Origin: Furcasterigmium furcatum
Taxonomy: Eukaryota > Ascomycota > Sordariomycetes > Glomerellales > Plectosphaerellaceae
Reading direction: 5' to 3'
NCBI GenBank assembly: GCA_001599815.1
Contig: BCIA01000004.1
Location: 1,118,862 to 1,182,861 of the forward strand
DNA length: 64,000 nt
Of the stretch, positions 1-11,265 are shown one piece after another (positions within the stretch are counted from its first letter, which is position 1; the number at the start of each line of letters is the position of its first letter). A program made the position numbers and the translations under genes. Under the pieces are notes generated by a model. It had not been told where the DNA came from and made no database searches. It worked only from the letters and a program-made list of their open reading frames with translations.

Positions 1-127
1 GTGCTCGGCCCGGTACTCACCCGCACTTCCCGGATTTACACGTCGAGCAGAGACTCTCCCCCGCGGACGTCTTATTCGAGCAGTTGCACGGGTTGACATG
101 GTGGTGATCGCATTCCTTCTCGGCCAT
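1..127 (-). CDS. Metallothionein-like Cys/His-rich small protein, first exon (partial at window edge)
   Basis: The reverse strand from 127 opens with ATG and reads 35 codons up to a perfect GTGAGT donor whose first base is 20; the rest lies left of the window. The exon begins MAEKECDHHH and carries six cysteines, as VNPCNCSN and then LCSTCKSGKC, plus three consecutive histidines. C-x-C and C-x2-C spacing with no aromatic residues is what fungal copper/zinc metallothioneins look like, so metal binding in the cytosol is the best inference. The exon is too short for ordinary ORF detection. The first in-frame ATG was taken as the start. The alternative is a small zinc-binding protein of another kind; the missing second exon would settle it. 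Confidence 0.6.
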
Positions 128-2638
128 CGTGAATGGTTTGTTGCTTGAGGTCCTCGGTCGAGTCTGTTCGTGGCATGCGCCGTGGTTCGAGCGCCGGGTA
201 AAATCACAGGCCGTGGCCTGACTGCTGCTTTCGGTGGTGGTGTTGCTGCTGCTGCTGCTGCTCGCCCCCCGACACCTTGTTGCCCTTCCTCGTCGTCGTC
301 TTATGTCTTGACCGAAATGCCCTCCCTGTCGGCCCGGTCCGCTATCAGGTCCGAGCAGCAGACGGAAAACGTCGTCTGGCGGCCCAACAAGGCGATGATT
401 CTCGGTGAACCTGGAACACCCCCCGGTCTACTGGTCCTCCTGCGCAGGTTTTTCTTCTCCTCTTCTCAGTTCGGACGAACCGGTGGGCAATGGCAAGGTC
501 CCCCCGTTGTTGTTTGGCAGGTGGTGGCGGCGGCGCGGTCTGGTCTGGTCTGTGGCTCGATGTTCGTCCGTCCAGGTGGCTGCTCGTTGGAACTTGCGAC
601 GGGCACTGTTACGGCGTGTTTTCCTCTCCCGGGCTGCCCTCCTGCAAGCAGACGGGGGGCCCTTCTTCTTAAATAACTCCCACAAAAGTGACAACTCAAC
701 TGCGTCCGTCCGGTTTTCCCCTCCAGGCCCTGCCCGGCCTGCGGCACCGCATCCAACCTTGCCCGCCCCCCATCCGACCCATGGATGGGAACCAGGCCAC
801 CCACGCATCCCAGCATACCACATGCAGGTCATCGTGGGAGCGCTAGCACTAGCTGCGTCTCTGCCGTGGCAGCAGCACGCACGCACGCACGCACAGCACG
901 CGCAGGAAGAAGCGGGCTCGCTCGCTGGCCCCATTGATGCAAGACTCGACGTGGAGGGACGAACTTCAGGTTGGTCGGCAGGTCCTGGCGCGCGGGCGGC
1001 ATCCTGCTGTTGGGTAGAGCGGGAGCGGGAGGCCGACCAAGCGCGGGACGGCCCCGGGAGCATCTCCCGCGCCCCGGCGCTTGATCTTTGCTTCTTCGAT
1101 GCTGTCACCACCGGCTGCTGCCCGGCGACCGGCAGTATTACGAGAGAGCAAACGGCGCGCGAAGGAGCGCAAGCCGTGCTGTGAGACCCGGTACCTGCAG
1201 ACGGGCTCGCCAGGATGACCGCAGGCCCCCTGTGCTGCTGTTGCTGCAGGATTGCTGGTCGTCATCCATGGTCCATCGCACCTTTTCTGTCGTCAGGGTT
1301 TCTCCGTTGACACACGCCACAGCCCTCCCCGATGACGGGATCACCATGCCTCGACGTCGTATCTATACGATCAGGTATAGTTCCTCGCCAGAGACATGCG
1401 ATACCCTAGACCGACAGACCCCCAAGGCCTCAGGGACAGGCTGACAGCCCGGTGCCATGCCAGCCCACCAACCAGCCTAGGGCCGGTCCGGACGGACTTG
1501 GCTCCTTCTGCGAGAATGAAAAAATGAGCTGCATTAGCGGCGGCCAGGGGCCCAGGGGGGTCCCCTGGATCCCGGGCTTGGTGACGGCGAGGCGTGGGGA
1601 ACCTCTGCCCATATCAGGTACGCAGCACGCAGCGCAGCCGGAGAACGAGCGGTTCTGGGCGGGGAGCCGCCCTGTAATTTCAGGCGACCGTCAGTTATCA
1701 GCTCGACTCGAGCCCTGGGTGGGTGACGGCGCAGCCAGCTCCGGGCCGTCCGGGCTCATCTTCCCCACGGCAGACGAAAGCGGACTCTCACACCGAGGCC
1801 GCCGGTGGGCGCTGATGTCACTGCTTCGACGACCCCCATGAGGCGCATCGGGCGGGTAAACGATGCAGATAAACCTGAGACATCGCCAGGGTTGTCCCGC
1901 CCGCGGCGGCGTATCCGCCCACGCACCTAGGGATCCCGCGTCGAGGGCGGCCGGCTGCCGAGTGTGACACTGCTCCGGGCTTGCATATGCCCATCATCAC
2001 CAGCCCGTGGGCGTCATTGCGAGTACGTACCGGGTTCGCGGCACACGTACGGCTGTTGCTTTTTCTCCTGCAGGTAGGTAGCTGAGGAGGAACGGAGGGG
2101 ATAGTATCCGAGAGCTGGAGCATTGGATATTACGCGGGACTTGGGGGTTTGAGTGATAACACATCCCGCGCCGAGAAAAGGGTGTCTCACTTCTACGGAT
2201 GTGATCACGGACGGACTCTGGCCGACTGGCTTCTCCGATTCGATTTGTTCGAAGTGTGCTCGCTCCATCTTCACAGCGAGAAGCGTCGAATCATGACCAC
2301 GGGGATTTGCAATGTGACTGCTCGAGCTATCGCCGTGGAGGAATACCAAATCATTTCGTGAGTGAAATTCGTCGAAAGAGCCAGGGCTGACTGCATTTAT
2401 CCGCACGTGTATTCTAGAACCTGATCCGGATCTTCACCAGAATAGGAAACTTGTATGTCCAGACAAGAAATGCTATAGTCCTGCTATTTAGCTCGAAACT
2501 CTAGCACTGTTATCTTGTCGTAGTCCTGCTGTTTATGACAGTGCTAGTTCCCTCGGCCAATGTACTCAAGGCATCGTGCCCATCCCAGGGCCAACTTGCT
2601 TCCGTGGTCACCCACCCCCGATATCAGAGCTGGCAGGT
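128..2638. other. Gene-free stretch upstream of the metallothionein-like gene
   Basis: No convincing coding region. It holds a (GCT)n tract at about 244-262 and a CACG-type microsatellite at about 876-895. Two long overlapping open frames near 405-1184 (plus) and 428-1111 (minus) are GC-rich and have no family-like composition. The left end should contain the promoter of the metallothionein-like gene, the right end the 3' region of the lysozyme-like gene. Confidence 0.5.
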
Positions 2639-3501
2639 TTAGTTGCCAATCGTGTTCTTGTTGCAGGGCGAAGAGTCGCCGACCCAGCCCATCAAGCGGT
2701 TCGCAATGTTGCTGGCATAGCAAGGGTTGGACCGTCCCTGGCCCAGGTTTCCAGACGCCGGCATGACGCCAGAGTTGTAGAGAACAGCGCCCTTGTAGTA
2801 CTTGCTGACGTCGGTGGCCTTGCTCCTTGCGACGGTCTGCTTCAGCCCAGCGTTGGTCGTGATTCCGACGCCGTCCGTGATCATGCCTTTGCAGCAAGAA
2901 AGTCAGGGTCAGCAGATGGCCAGAATTGGAGGGCCCCGGGCCGAGCAGACTCACCGTTGATTTGAGTGGTAGGGCACGGGTTCAGCATCTTCACGCCGGC
3001 ATCGGGGTCGTTGCACGTGTGCTTTCCGTTGGGGCCCTGGAGAAGTCCGGGGTTGCGGATTCCCAGGTTCGGGGAGTAGGATGTCTTGACGCGGACGCAG
3101 CCGGCGGACTCCGTGAAGACGGCAACGAGGATGAAGCGCTCATCCAGGCCAGAGTCGACACCGGCCTTCCTGATGGCGGCCTTGAGAGCAGTGTTCTCGG
3201 CGTCGGAGTTGGCGCCCACTCCCAGCCACCTACAGGCACCGGCGGATTTGGCGATGTTGGTGGTCCAGCTGAGGGCAGACAGTGTTTAGCAGACTCGTGT
3301 CGGAAGGCAAAGAAAAGCAGCTTACAGTGTCTCGAAATCCTTCCACGCAGAGACGGCCGGCCAGCCTTGGGCAACGGTTCCGTCGCCACGGTAGTCTCTG
3401 TAGGCAACTGTGCGCTCCTCGACCGGCGCGGGCAGCGGAGATGCCTGGCAGAGGCCGAAGATGCCGCTGACGGCGAGAATGAAGGGAGTGATGGCGACCA
3501 T
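2639..3501 (-). CDS. Secreted lysozyme-like (transglycosylase-fold) protein
   Basis: Three exons (3501-3326, 3268-2955, 2886-2639) with GTAAGC and GTGAGT donors give 245 residues. The N-terminus (MVAITPFILAVSGIFGLCQA) is a clean signal peptide, so the product is secreted. The middle contains RFILVAVFTESAGCVRV followed by SPNLGIRNPGLLQ; the E-S-x-G motif in a helix followed by a glycine/leucine-rich turn resembles the catalytic region of lysozyme/lytic-transglycosylase folds. The C-terminal third reads ASGNLGQGRSNPCYASNIANR with NRLMGWVG after it, typical of a fungal secreted family. A reverse-strand TATA-like ATATAAA lies near 3641-3648. Likely role: attack on bacterial wall glycans or a host-facing secreted protein. 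The family resemblance is from memory and the enzymatic activity is inferred. Confidence 0.7.
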
Positions 3502-5336
3502 GTTGGTATTGGAATGAATGTATGTAAAAGAATGATGAACCGTGGTAATGAATGAGATGAGCCGAGGAGAAAAAGAATGGATTGGTGAGAATGAAAGCGT
3601 TGTTCGTCAAAAGCATATGGATGTGGACCAGACTCGGAGGTTTATATGTAGATCGCCCGACCTCCATCAACGGATCTTTGGTGATGGAGGAACTTGTGGT
3701 ACTTGGTGTGTGCCCCTATAATCAAAGACCAGACGACAGGGTGGGGATCTGATCGCATCCTCCCGCTTGGCGAACGTGATGTGAGCCGGGCCGCATCGTG
3801 GATGAAACCTCCGGGCAGGGCTGACGGCTTGAAGATCAAGACTAGGCCGGGGTTGAAAAGGTCTTTCGGATGATCTTTTAGTTCGAGACTGCTCATGAGT
3901 ACTTCTGTAGAATTCGAGCTGCGAAAGGTGGGAGAATTGTGAGGCTATCAGGATGATCCCAGCCGAGGAAGATTGTCATGGGACGACATTCGTTTCCAGC
4001 CTGGAGAGAGAGGCGTAGCCAAGAATCGCAGGAAAAGCGCTGCAGGAGGCAAGGAAGGGATCGAGAACACCGGGTTGCTCCCATGTCCTCCCATGTTCTG
4101 TTCATCGCATGATCTACATGATATGCCGATTCTTCTCGGGCTGCCTGATTACCCACGTTCTCGCCGACTTCGACCACCAATCTCTCGGGAGCAAATCTGA
4201 CTGACAGGTGCTCGACGGCATTGTTGGCATCTCGGACCTCGTTTAGTATGCGTAGACCACGGCGATTACGTCCGTAAGTTCTGCCCGGTGCCCACTCATC
4301 TTGGCCACACGAGGCTCCCAAGCTCCCACCGAGTCGACATTACAAGTGCGGTCAGATCAGCTACAGGTTTAACCACTCCTCACGACTGGAAATCACCTCA
4401 TGTAAATCGCCTGTGGCCGCCCCTGGGCCGTCCGAACCAATAGAACCGCCACTCGAGGGACTTCCCCAGGTTCAATCAAGCAAGGCGTCGTGGGGCGAAT
4501 GTTGTGAAACACCCCGTCCCGTCCCTCCGGGTCTTTCGGGGCTACCAGCAGGGGTTCGGGGATCATAAAGCCTCCACAATGGCACTTTTGTCTCCGAGGG
4601 CACGGCGCACACTGGGGACCCTCAGTGGCAAGTCTTGAGATTTACCCAGCCTGGGTTTCTAGAAAGGAGTACTTGGTATATATGTAAGCTTGCAGCCTTC
4701 TCGTCGAATGCACTGGGTGTGGGCTCTCGGCGAGCCTTCTCACCGGCGCCACGATGCGCCGACTGCATGATGCAAGGGAGAGTGCCGACGGCTACATGCA
4801 TGTTCACATCTCCCTGTGACACGCGGAGTATGCCAGGCAGTGAATGGGAGAAGCCTGAATGGAGGATAGCGTTGCCGGACTGGGCATGCTTCAGAGTAGT
4901 TTCATCGATGAGCTCTCGAATGACTCCCCGTTGCATATCCACAGCCCTGCCGTTGATATTTGTCTATGAGAAAGTCCCCCATGGCCTCTGGTTACGGTAT
5001 TCGTGTGGGTATCTGATGTGGTGTCCAACCATCGGGCTGCTACCAGTGCATGACTCTAGTCACAGTGATCAAATCGCGGGTCGGTATTCCAGTGCCGTAG
5101 CGCCGTGAAGCCCTGGTCGTGATCATTAGTCTAAAGACCCAAAAATACGCTGGACATTGTAAACCTACCTTGGCTGGCCTTAGACTGTCCTTGACATGCC
5201 ATTTCCCCCCTCATAGGAGCCAGCAGTGCTCGAATCACCCAGATCAGGAGCGGCTGCAGTCCATGGCAAGCGACTTTGACGGGGCGAAGATGCTCCTCAG
5301 TCGAAACGAGGGACCTCCCGCCCTCTCCTCCGCGCC
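3502..5336. other. Intergenic, no supported gene
   Basis: The left end is the promoter of the lysozyme-like gene. Open frames on the minus strand at 3893-4321 and 4622-4942 have somewhat protein-like composition but no recognisable motif, no signal peptide and no splice-compatible partners, so they are not called. Confidence 0.4.
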
Positions 5337-6969
5337 TCAGCCCGTCCACTTGCTCAGCAGTCCGACCTGGAAATCCTTGAACACCCGCTCCGCCGGGGGC
5401 AGATACAAGGTGGATGTCTCGAGCGACGCGACAACAGCCTCAATGGCGTCCGCCGGAAGATTCACCTCCTGGATGTCCGTAGAGAACGACTCGAGCATCT
5501 CCTCCGCCTTGTCCTGGGCGATGTAGCGGTAGAGAAGCTTGAGGGCCGGGCGGGCGCCCCCGCGCTGTGCGGTTGACGAGTAGGCCATGTTCCCATTGAG
5601 GATCCAGATGTGGATGGCATGGGCCGTCGGGACTTGGGGCAGGAGGGTGGGCAGGACCACCGACTTGGCGGACCCCGAACGTGCCAGGGTGGCGAGCAGG
5701 TTTGCGGCCAGACAGTCGGAGGCAGTTGGCTCGAGGCGCGCCGACACCGTCTGGCAGGAGACCTGCCACTTGAAGAGCACGACTGATGAGATGGAGATGT
5801 TGAAGTATCCGTTGTGGCAGGCGCAGTTTGAGCAGCGGATGGAGAGCATGCGAGGGAGAGAGGAGGCGTCCAGGGTCTCGAGGACCTGGGCGCTGGACTG
5901 CTTGCTTCTCTGTGGGTTACTCATGGTAAACTGCTCGACGTAAGCGATGGACACCGGAGAGAGGGGGAGCGAATATCATGAAGAACGCAGGCAGATGTAT
6001 ATTGAACGCTAGGTATTGCATGGCATGTCCCTCTCCCGAATCTCCGAGCTCGCCACTCCTCTGACGTGTCCAGAGAAAACAAAAGGCACCGCGAGCCATG
6101 CAGCAGATGATCCACGGCCGCCAGCCCGAAGACCAACGGGGGTTCAGGTGCCGAGAGCCGCATTTTCTCGACCTCAAGGGGCCGAGGGTGATTGATTTGA
6201 TCTTGGAGCTGGGTATCGGTGACCACGCCATTGAAACGGACATGGTCGCCTTCTTATAGCTCCGACAGAAGTCTGGCATGGGGGGAGGGGACGAGGAAAG
6301 GTTCAAGGCACTTACTGTCAACCCGGTACAGTCGTTCTCGGATAATAGGAACGAGGTCAGATCCACGAAGCCGACGGATGGCTGTGCAGCAATGGACGAG
6401 TTTGCACCGTACGCTCTTTGGGCCAGGTGCTCCTCTGTCTCGCCATTGCTGCCGCTCTCATGGCCATGGCCGTGATCATGCCCATGTCCGTGTCCATGGT
6501 CGTGGGGTTTGTGACAGTGCCAGAAATCCATCATTTCGGCCCAGTTCTCGCTTGGGAGATCCTTCCAGACCTGGAGCTTGCCTTCGGGGACAATGGCCTG
6601 GCTACACTGCCGACAGGTGATGGTCGATCCGGCAGCAATATCCGAAGCAGTCCAGGGAACGACAGGCACCAGTCCCTCTCGGGCACTCACGTCAGAAGCA
6701 GAGTCGAGGACTGGCAGACGCCACGTCAAGGTCGCGGGGCTTCCGGGCTTTGACTGGATGGGTAGCAGAGCTGGTGACGACACTTGTCCGGGGAGGACCA
6801 GCTCCCCTACTGCTGACCTGTGGCGCATCTGAATCCTGGAACCATCCCCGGACACTTGCGCGACAGTGGTTCCATCGTGGGGAGACGACAGCGATGCGAC
6901 GACGGAGATCTGGCGGATGTAAGGGAGGTACTCTGCGTACAAGGACACAGAGTCTCTTGACGGGTGCAT
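5337..6969 (-). CDS. E2-binding HECT_2 / UBE3D-type protein
   Basis: Two exons, 6969-6316 and 5930-5337, joined in phase 0 across a 385-base intron (GTAAGT donor; acceptor CAG preceded by a CT-rich tract), give 415 residues, close to the ~390 of UBE3D. Exon 1 has a C-x2-C pair (TCRQCSQAIVPEG) followed by LQVWKDLPSENWAEMMDFWH, the hallmark of HECT_2 proteins, then a His/Asp/Gly-rich tract of the HGHGHDHGHGHESG type. Exon 2 supplies a second C-x2-C (IRCSNCACHNGYFN), LFKWQVSC, HIWILNGNMAYSS and an RVFKDFQVGLL tail, all in the expected order. These proteins bind cyclin-specific E2 enzymes and are proposed ubiquitin ligases. The gene is divergent from LSM8 with 433 bases between starts. The intron is long for this genome and contains an open frame, so alternative splicing is possible. 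Confidence 0.82.
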
Positions 6970-7402
6970 GTTGTTGATTGGAGAATACTAGAGCTTGGCC
7001 CGGTGTTCCGGAGAGCTAGAGCTTTTTGATGATCGACTCGGTGTTGAATGACAAAGAAAAAGAGATGTAGCTGGGAGAGGTTGAAGGTTGTGTTGGTGTG
7101 AAATGAAGCACGACCGAGTCTGACGTTGGACGGAGCTTGGTGGGGCGGGTGAGCTTGCGCACGGACCAACACCGCGGAATCGGATTTCGAGGATTTGGAA
7201 AGCACATTCGAGGAGGCAGAACCGGACCTTCCATCTGCCATTTCGAGATCAGTTCAACAAGCTTTGCCTCCTGCAACACCTCGCGCGACACAAAAAGGAA
7301 CGAGTCTTCACCACCGACTCTGTTCACCGCTTCGCTCTTTGCACACCGCGCGTCCAGCAGAACTATCCCCGCAGTTATTCTTTCGAGTCCATCATCGCCA
7401 TC
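6970..7402. promoter_or_regulatory. Bidirectional promoter between the UBE3D-like gene and LSM8
   Basis: 433 bases separate the two divergent start codons. The LSM8 side is pyrimidine-rich. No TATA box is obvious, as expected for housekeeping genes. Confidence 0.5.
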
Positions 7403-7820
7403 ATGGCTTCGCTCGGTTCATACCTCAACAGTGAGCCCCTCCTCGCTCCCTCCTTGAAGCTGTCCTGAGCTGACACCCGCGCGCAGAGATGGTCCTCATC
7501 GTTACCGCGGACTCGCGCATCCTCGTGGGCACCCTGGCTGCCGTCGACAACAACACAAACCTTGTTCGTTACCCATGGCCGCCTCCCTCCTCTTCAACCC
7601 CCCATGCTGACCTTCCCCGTCCCAGGCCCTCAGCAACGCATACGAGCGCGTCATCCAGACCCCCGACAGCGATGAGCCCTCCGTCGAGGTCCCCCTGGGC
7701 CTCTACCTCGTCCGCGGCGACAACGTCTGCACCGTCGGCCTAGTCGACGAGAAGCTCGACGGCGAGATCAACTGGTCCGAGGTCAAGGGAGCGGCCATTG
7801 GAGGAATCAAACACACCTGA
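7403..7820 (+). CDS. LSM8: U6 snRNA-associated Sm-like protein LSm8
   Basis: Three exons (7403-7430, 7487-7563, 7626-7820) encode 99 residues, the usual LSm8 length. The first exon is only 28 bases (MASLGSYLN plus one base). The Sm1 motif follows as KMVLIVTADSRILVGTLAAV and DNNTNL; the Sm2 region is VPLGLYLVRGDNVCTVGLVD, and the tail ends in IGGIKHT, the LSm8 signature end. LSm8 is the subunit that makes the LSm2-8 ring nuclear, binding the 3' oligo-U of U6 snRNA for pre-mRNA splicing. The second intron has a weak GTTCGT donor, accepted because it restores the conserved TNL-ALSNAYERVI junction. Confidence 0.93.
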
Positions 7821-8091
7821 GGCCGGGCCGAGCGAGACGAACATGCTTTTCCCACGAGATTCACGTTGACATGAGCTTTGATACCCCCGCTCCCGAGGCT
7901 CTAAGGGGCTCAGCACGCAGATAGTGCTGGATGGCGTTTGCTTTTTACTGGTTTCTTTTTTGGTAGTGAAAAATGGACTATGGATGCCGCTGGGTATGCC
8001 TGACCCTTTCTCTTCCACCATGCTTTCCCTCACTCATCTCATCTACCTACCCTATCTACAAGTGGTGCTGACATGACCCCGTCTCCCCCGT

Positions 8092-9504
8092 CTAAGCGAA
8101 TACCCGCTTCATCAGAAACTCGGCGAAGGCCATCTCGCCAGGCGAGCCGATAATGCGGCTGATCCTGTTGCCCTTGCTGATGTTCAACCAGCCCATCGTG
8201 TCTCCCGGGACCTCGTTCAGGGCCAGGGCGTCCACGTCGCCGCTCTCGGCGACCTCGAGGGCGTTCTCGCCGGGCTTCGCGCGGGTCCTGCGGTCGATGA
8301 CGTGCATGCCGCGGGTCCACTGCCCGGCCGTCTCGATGCGGATGTCCTCGAGCTGCGCCGTCCGCTTCCATGCCGCGTCGTCGGGCGTCAGGGCGTACCA
8401 CACGGTGAGCGGGTCGTGCAGCGAGAGGCCGGGCTCGGAGCCGTCGCCCAGCATCGTGTCGATCTGGTTGAAGGTGCCGGAGAGGAAGTGGTTCACCCAC
8501 ACGGCGAGGGGGCTGCCGGCCTCGACGAACGGCTGCACCCGCTCGTTGAAGTAGGTCTTGTTCAGGAGATGGGGCGTCGTGATGTCCAGCGGCATGAGCG
8601 TGAGCTTGAGCTGGCGGGAGAGCTTGGCCGGGTAGGCGGGGAGGGAGGACTTGGCCTCGGAGATGGGCGGCATGGTCGACTGGGGGTTCGGCGAGGTCAG
8701 GGCGAAGACGCGGGCACAGGCGACGGCATCGGCGTAGGTGTTGAACTCGGCGACGGGGGTGACGTTGCCCTCCACGTGGATGGCACCGCCCATGACGACG
8801 ACCTCCTTGACCCTGAGGAAGGTCTCGGGGTCCTCGGCGGCGGCCAGCGCCACGTTCGTCATGGGCCCGACCGCGGCGATGGTGATGGTGTCCTTGGGGT
8901 TCTCCCTCAGGAGGCGGAGGATCTCCCTGTGCGCCGGCTCCTTGGAGGGTGTGAAGTACTTGGAGTACGGGGAGGGGTCGTGGTCGAGGTCGGGGGATTC
9001 CTTGTGGAACAGGCTCTGCCAGGTGTCCTCGGCGTCGAGGTGAGGGTGCTTCTCGTGGACGCCGTGGAGGCCGTCGATGCCGTGGAAGTAGTCGGCCATG
9101 AGCTCGTCATCCTCGAGGGGCTTCTCGGGGCCGACGGCGACGATGGTCTTGTGAGCCTTCATGGTCTCGAAGTTGAGGGTCTTGCCGTTGGCCTCCCGCC
9201 AGGCCTGCTCCTTCTCGAGCACATGGAACAGGGCGACCACGTTCTTGAGGCAGCTGGGCAGGCGTTAGTCAGAGGTTGGTGCAGATATACACGAGAGAAA
9301 CACGCATACCTCTGCAGAGGGACGTTGCCATATGTGACAGAGATCATGACAAGCTCGAGCTCCTCAGGGGAGCTGGCCAGAGCCAGCAGCATGGCCAGGA
9401 CATCGTCGACGCCTGTCGGGGTGTTAGCTGTGTTCGGGTGATGAGGCTCAGGAATACTGGTACTCACCCGGGTCAGTATCAATGATGAGACGGGTAGGAG
9501 CCAT
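8092..9504 (-). CDS. Inosine-uridine preferring nucleoside hydrolase
   Basis: Exons 9504-9468, 9412-9310 and 9253-8092 give 433 residues. The N-terminus reads LIIDTDPGVDDVLAMLLALA: the DTDPGxDD calcium-binding motif that defines the family, split by the first intron after the glycine's first base. Further family marks are VVVMGGAIHVEGNVTPVAEF followed by NTYADA, and LHDPLTVWYAL near the C-terminus with the second metal-site aspartate. The enzyme cleaves the N-glycosidic bond of ribonucleosides to base and ribose in nucleoside salvage, probably in the cytosol, as there is no signal peptide. It runs tail-to-tail with LSM8. Substrate range (uridine, purine or nicotinamide riboside) cannot be read from the sequence. 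Confidence 0.92.
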
Positions 9505-11265
9505 GATATGCAAGCCACGAGCAGTGCGGGGTGATTCTGGTACTATTCAGGGCGGAGCAGACAGCAAATCGAGTTGATAAGAGGGCCGCAAGACCTGACG
9601 ATGCAAAGGAAAGCAAGAGATGAGTTCTGATGTGGGATGAAGGCCGTTGAAGATGACAACCTTATGTGGCAAGGCAGCACGAGGCGGAGACGGCCGAGTC
9701 CCGATAGCTTTTTCTTATCGATGTGCGGTTCACGCCCTTCACCAAGGTTTCTCCAAGGAGTGACCCCTCATCGGCCTCCATTGGGTGCTGATTCTGTGGA
9801 CTCGAAGCTCTGGAACCCCGGGCGCTAAACTTGTTGTAGCAGGTCCAAGTAAGCCGGCCGACCGATGACTGTCTGCTGTCTGCTATTCAATTCAGTCTCA
9901 ATTGTTGTTGTTTCCTGCTGAAAGAGTTGGCCCTTTCTTCTGCATACTTTGGATTGAAGAATGGAAATTAAGTCATCACCCACGATTGGAGTCTCTTATC
10001 AAAAGCCCCTAAGGGTCCAACGAATCATTCTCGCTGTGGGTTTCAGATTGGCTCTCAGTGAATCCAGACAGGGTGAATTTGAGAGCGCTAGAAGAGGCTC
10101 ACAGAAGAGATGGCTGCCCTCGGAACGGCCATGTCGACCAGCAGGCTTCAGATCGAGCCTCAAGAAATTGAGATGGTCTCTCTCTTGATTCCTTGAGATC
10201 AAGATAGCCTCTTGCTCAATTCGAGACAGTTTAAGGGCAACGTTTCTGGGCGGTAATGTAGCCGGACCGGCCATATATGTATTCACCCACCTGCGCCCCA
10301 GTCTCCACCTATTTAGGACTAGCGGCTGTCTGAAAGGTCCTGACCACGTGACTTTATCGACCAGCCTGTCACGCCAGGCACGCCGCTGGCATCATTTTGG
10401 TGGAAAGGACGGACCTGCCAGCTGCCCTGCGTCTATCTCCGTCCTCACATCTCTCCAAAACGCTCAACTGATTTTGAACCTCTCCCAGTTCCCACCTCAC
10501 CCACAGCTCCGAAAGAACGCTCTCGACCAAACAACGCATCGACAATTCACCGACAGTCATCTCCAATTGCTCCGCAGAGATCCCATCTCCACGCTCCACG
10601 AGCAAGTCAAACGTGTCCCTATCGACTTCCATCTCCACGACAGGGGCATTCAATCCCGCATCCCCTGTCCGCAGAAGCCCCCGATTCGTCTCGCGGGACC
10701 CGTCCAGCCAGTGCCAGGCCAATTACCGAAGCAATAGCACCAGAAGCACCCTGGTCCGCCCTCCCAGCTCTGGCCAACGTGCTCCACACGAGCACTCCCA
10801 TCCTGGTAAGTCGTGCTCTTACCTAACTTTTTTCGCCTCCCGCCAAGCCGTCCATTTGGCCACGAAAGCATCCCCGGAGAACGGCATGTTCGAGACGTCG
10901 TCCTGACACTGCACCCATCTACCTCACATCGCATCACTCTCTCTGCCCTGTTGTTGTTCCCTTATCCGCCTTCTCCTGTGTCAGCATCTTGTCTTTTCAA
11001 TTGCTCCTTTCTGACTCCCTGGGAGCTTCTACCGGATCCCTTCGCTTGCCGGCACCTGTGCCCCTTTTGTGCGTATGTGCGCCAGCTCCGCTCCGTTCGG
11101 AATATCGTCATTGACGTCGTTGCCCTCACAGAAGTATACAAACGGCAAGTACTGCGACGTTTGCTAGAACAGCAAGAGCTCCATCTGTGCGCCCGTTCAA
11201 GGTCGTCCGCCATACAGCCATCACCCGATACCCCCTATCATATCACGGCTATCATATCCGACACC
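9505..11265. other. Long intergenic region with a dispersed repeat and a pyrimidine-rich leader
   Basis: Contains repeat copy A at about 10096-10282 (listed separately). From about 10340 the plus strand becomes C/T-rich up to the ATG at 11266, which looks like a long 5' leader of the downstream gene. Short upstream open frames are present. An in-frame extension of the downstream reading frame begins at 10813, but the added sequence is low-quality and the ATG at 11266 starts a plausible membrane segment. Confidence 0.45.
10096..10282 (+). repeat. Unclassified dispersed repeat, copy A
   Basis: Shares an ordered set of blocks with copies B (13.2 kb) and C (56.7 kb): CTTCAGATCGAGCCTCA, a GAGATGG/GATG-TCTCTCT block, a GCCTCTTGATC-type block, AAGGGCAACG, and a GACCGGCCAT end. 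All three copies lie in the same orientation. No open frame or polyA is seen. Differences include many C/T and G/A changes. Confidence 0.7.

Noticed and set aside
405..1184. 259-codon plus-strand frame and overlapping 227-codon minus-strand frame
   Set aside because: GC-rich region where both strands stay open; no motifs, no signal peptide, skewed Arg/Ala/Pro composition.
3893..4942. Minus-strand frames of 142 and 106 codons
   Set aside because: No motif, splice partner or signal peptide; left uncalled.
5921..6226. 101-codon frame inside the UBE3D-like gene as a middle exon
   Set aside because: No donor/acceptor pair joins it in frame to both sides, whereas one long intron gives a perfect phase-0 join of conserved segments.
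8302..9441. 379-codon frame antisense to the nucleoside hydrolase
   Set aside because: Mirror frame of a clearly recognised enzyme; Gly/Val/Arg repeats only.
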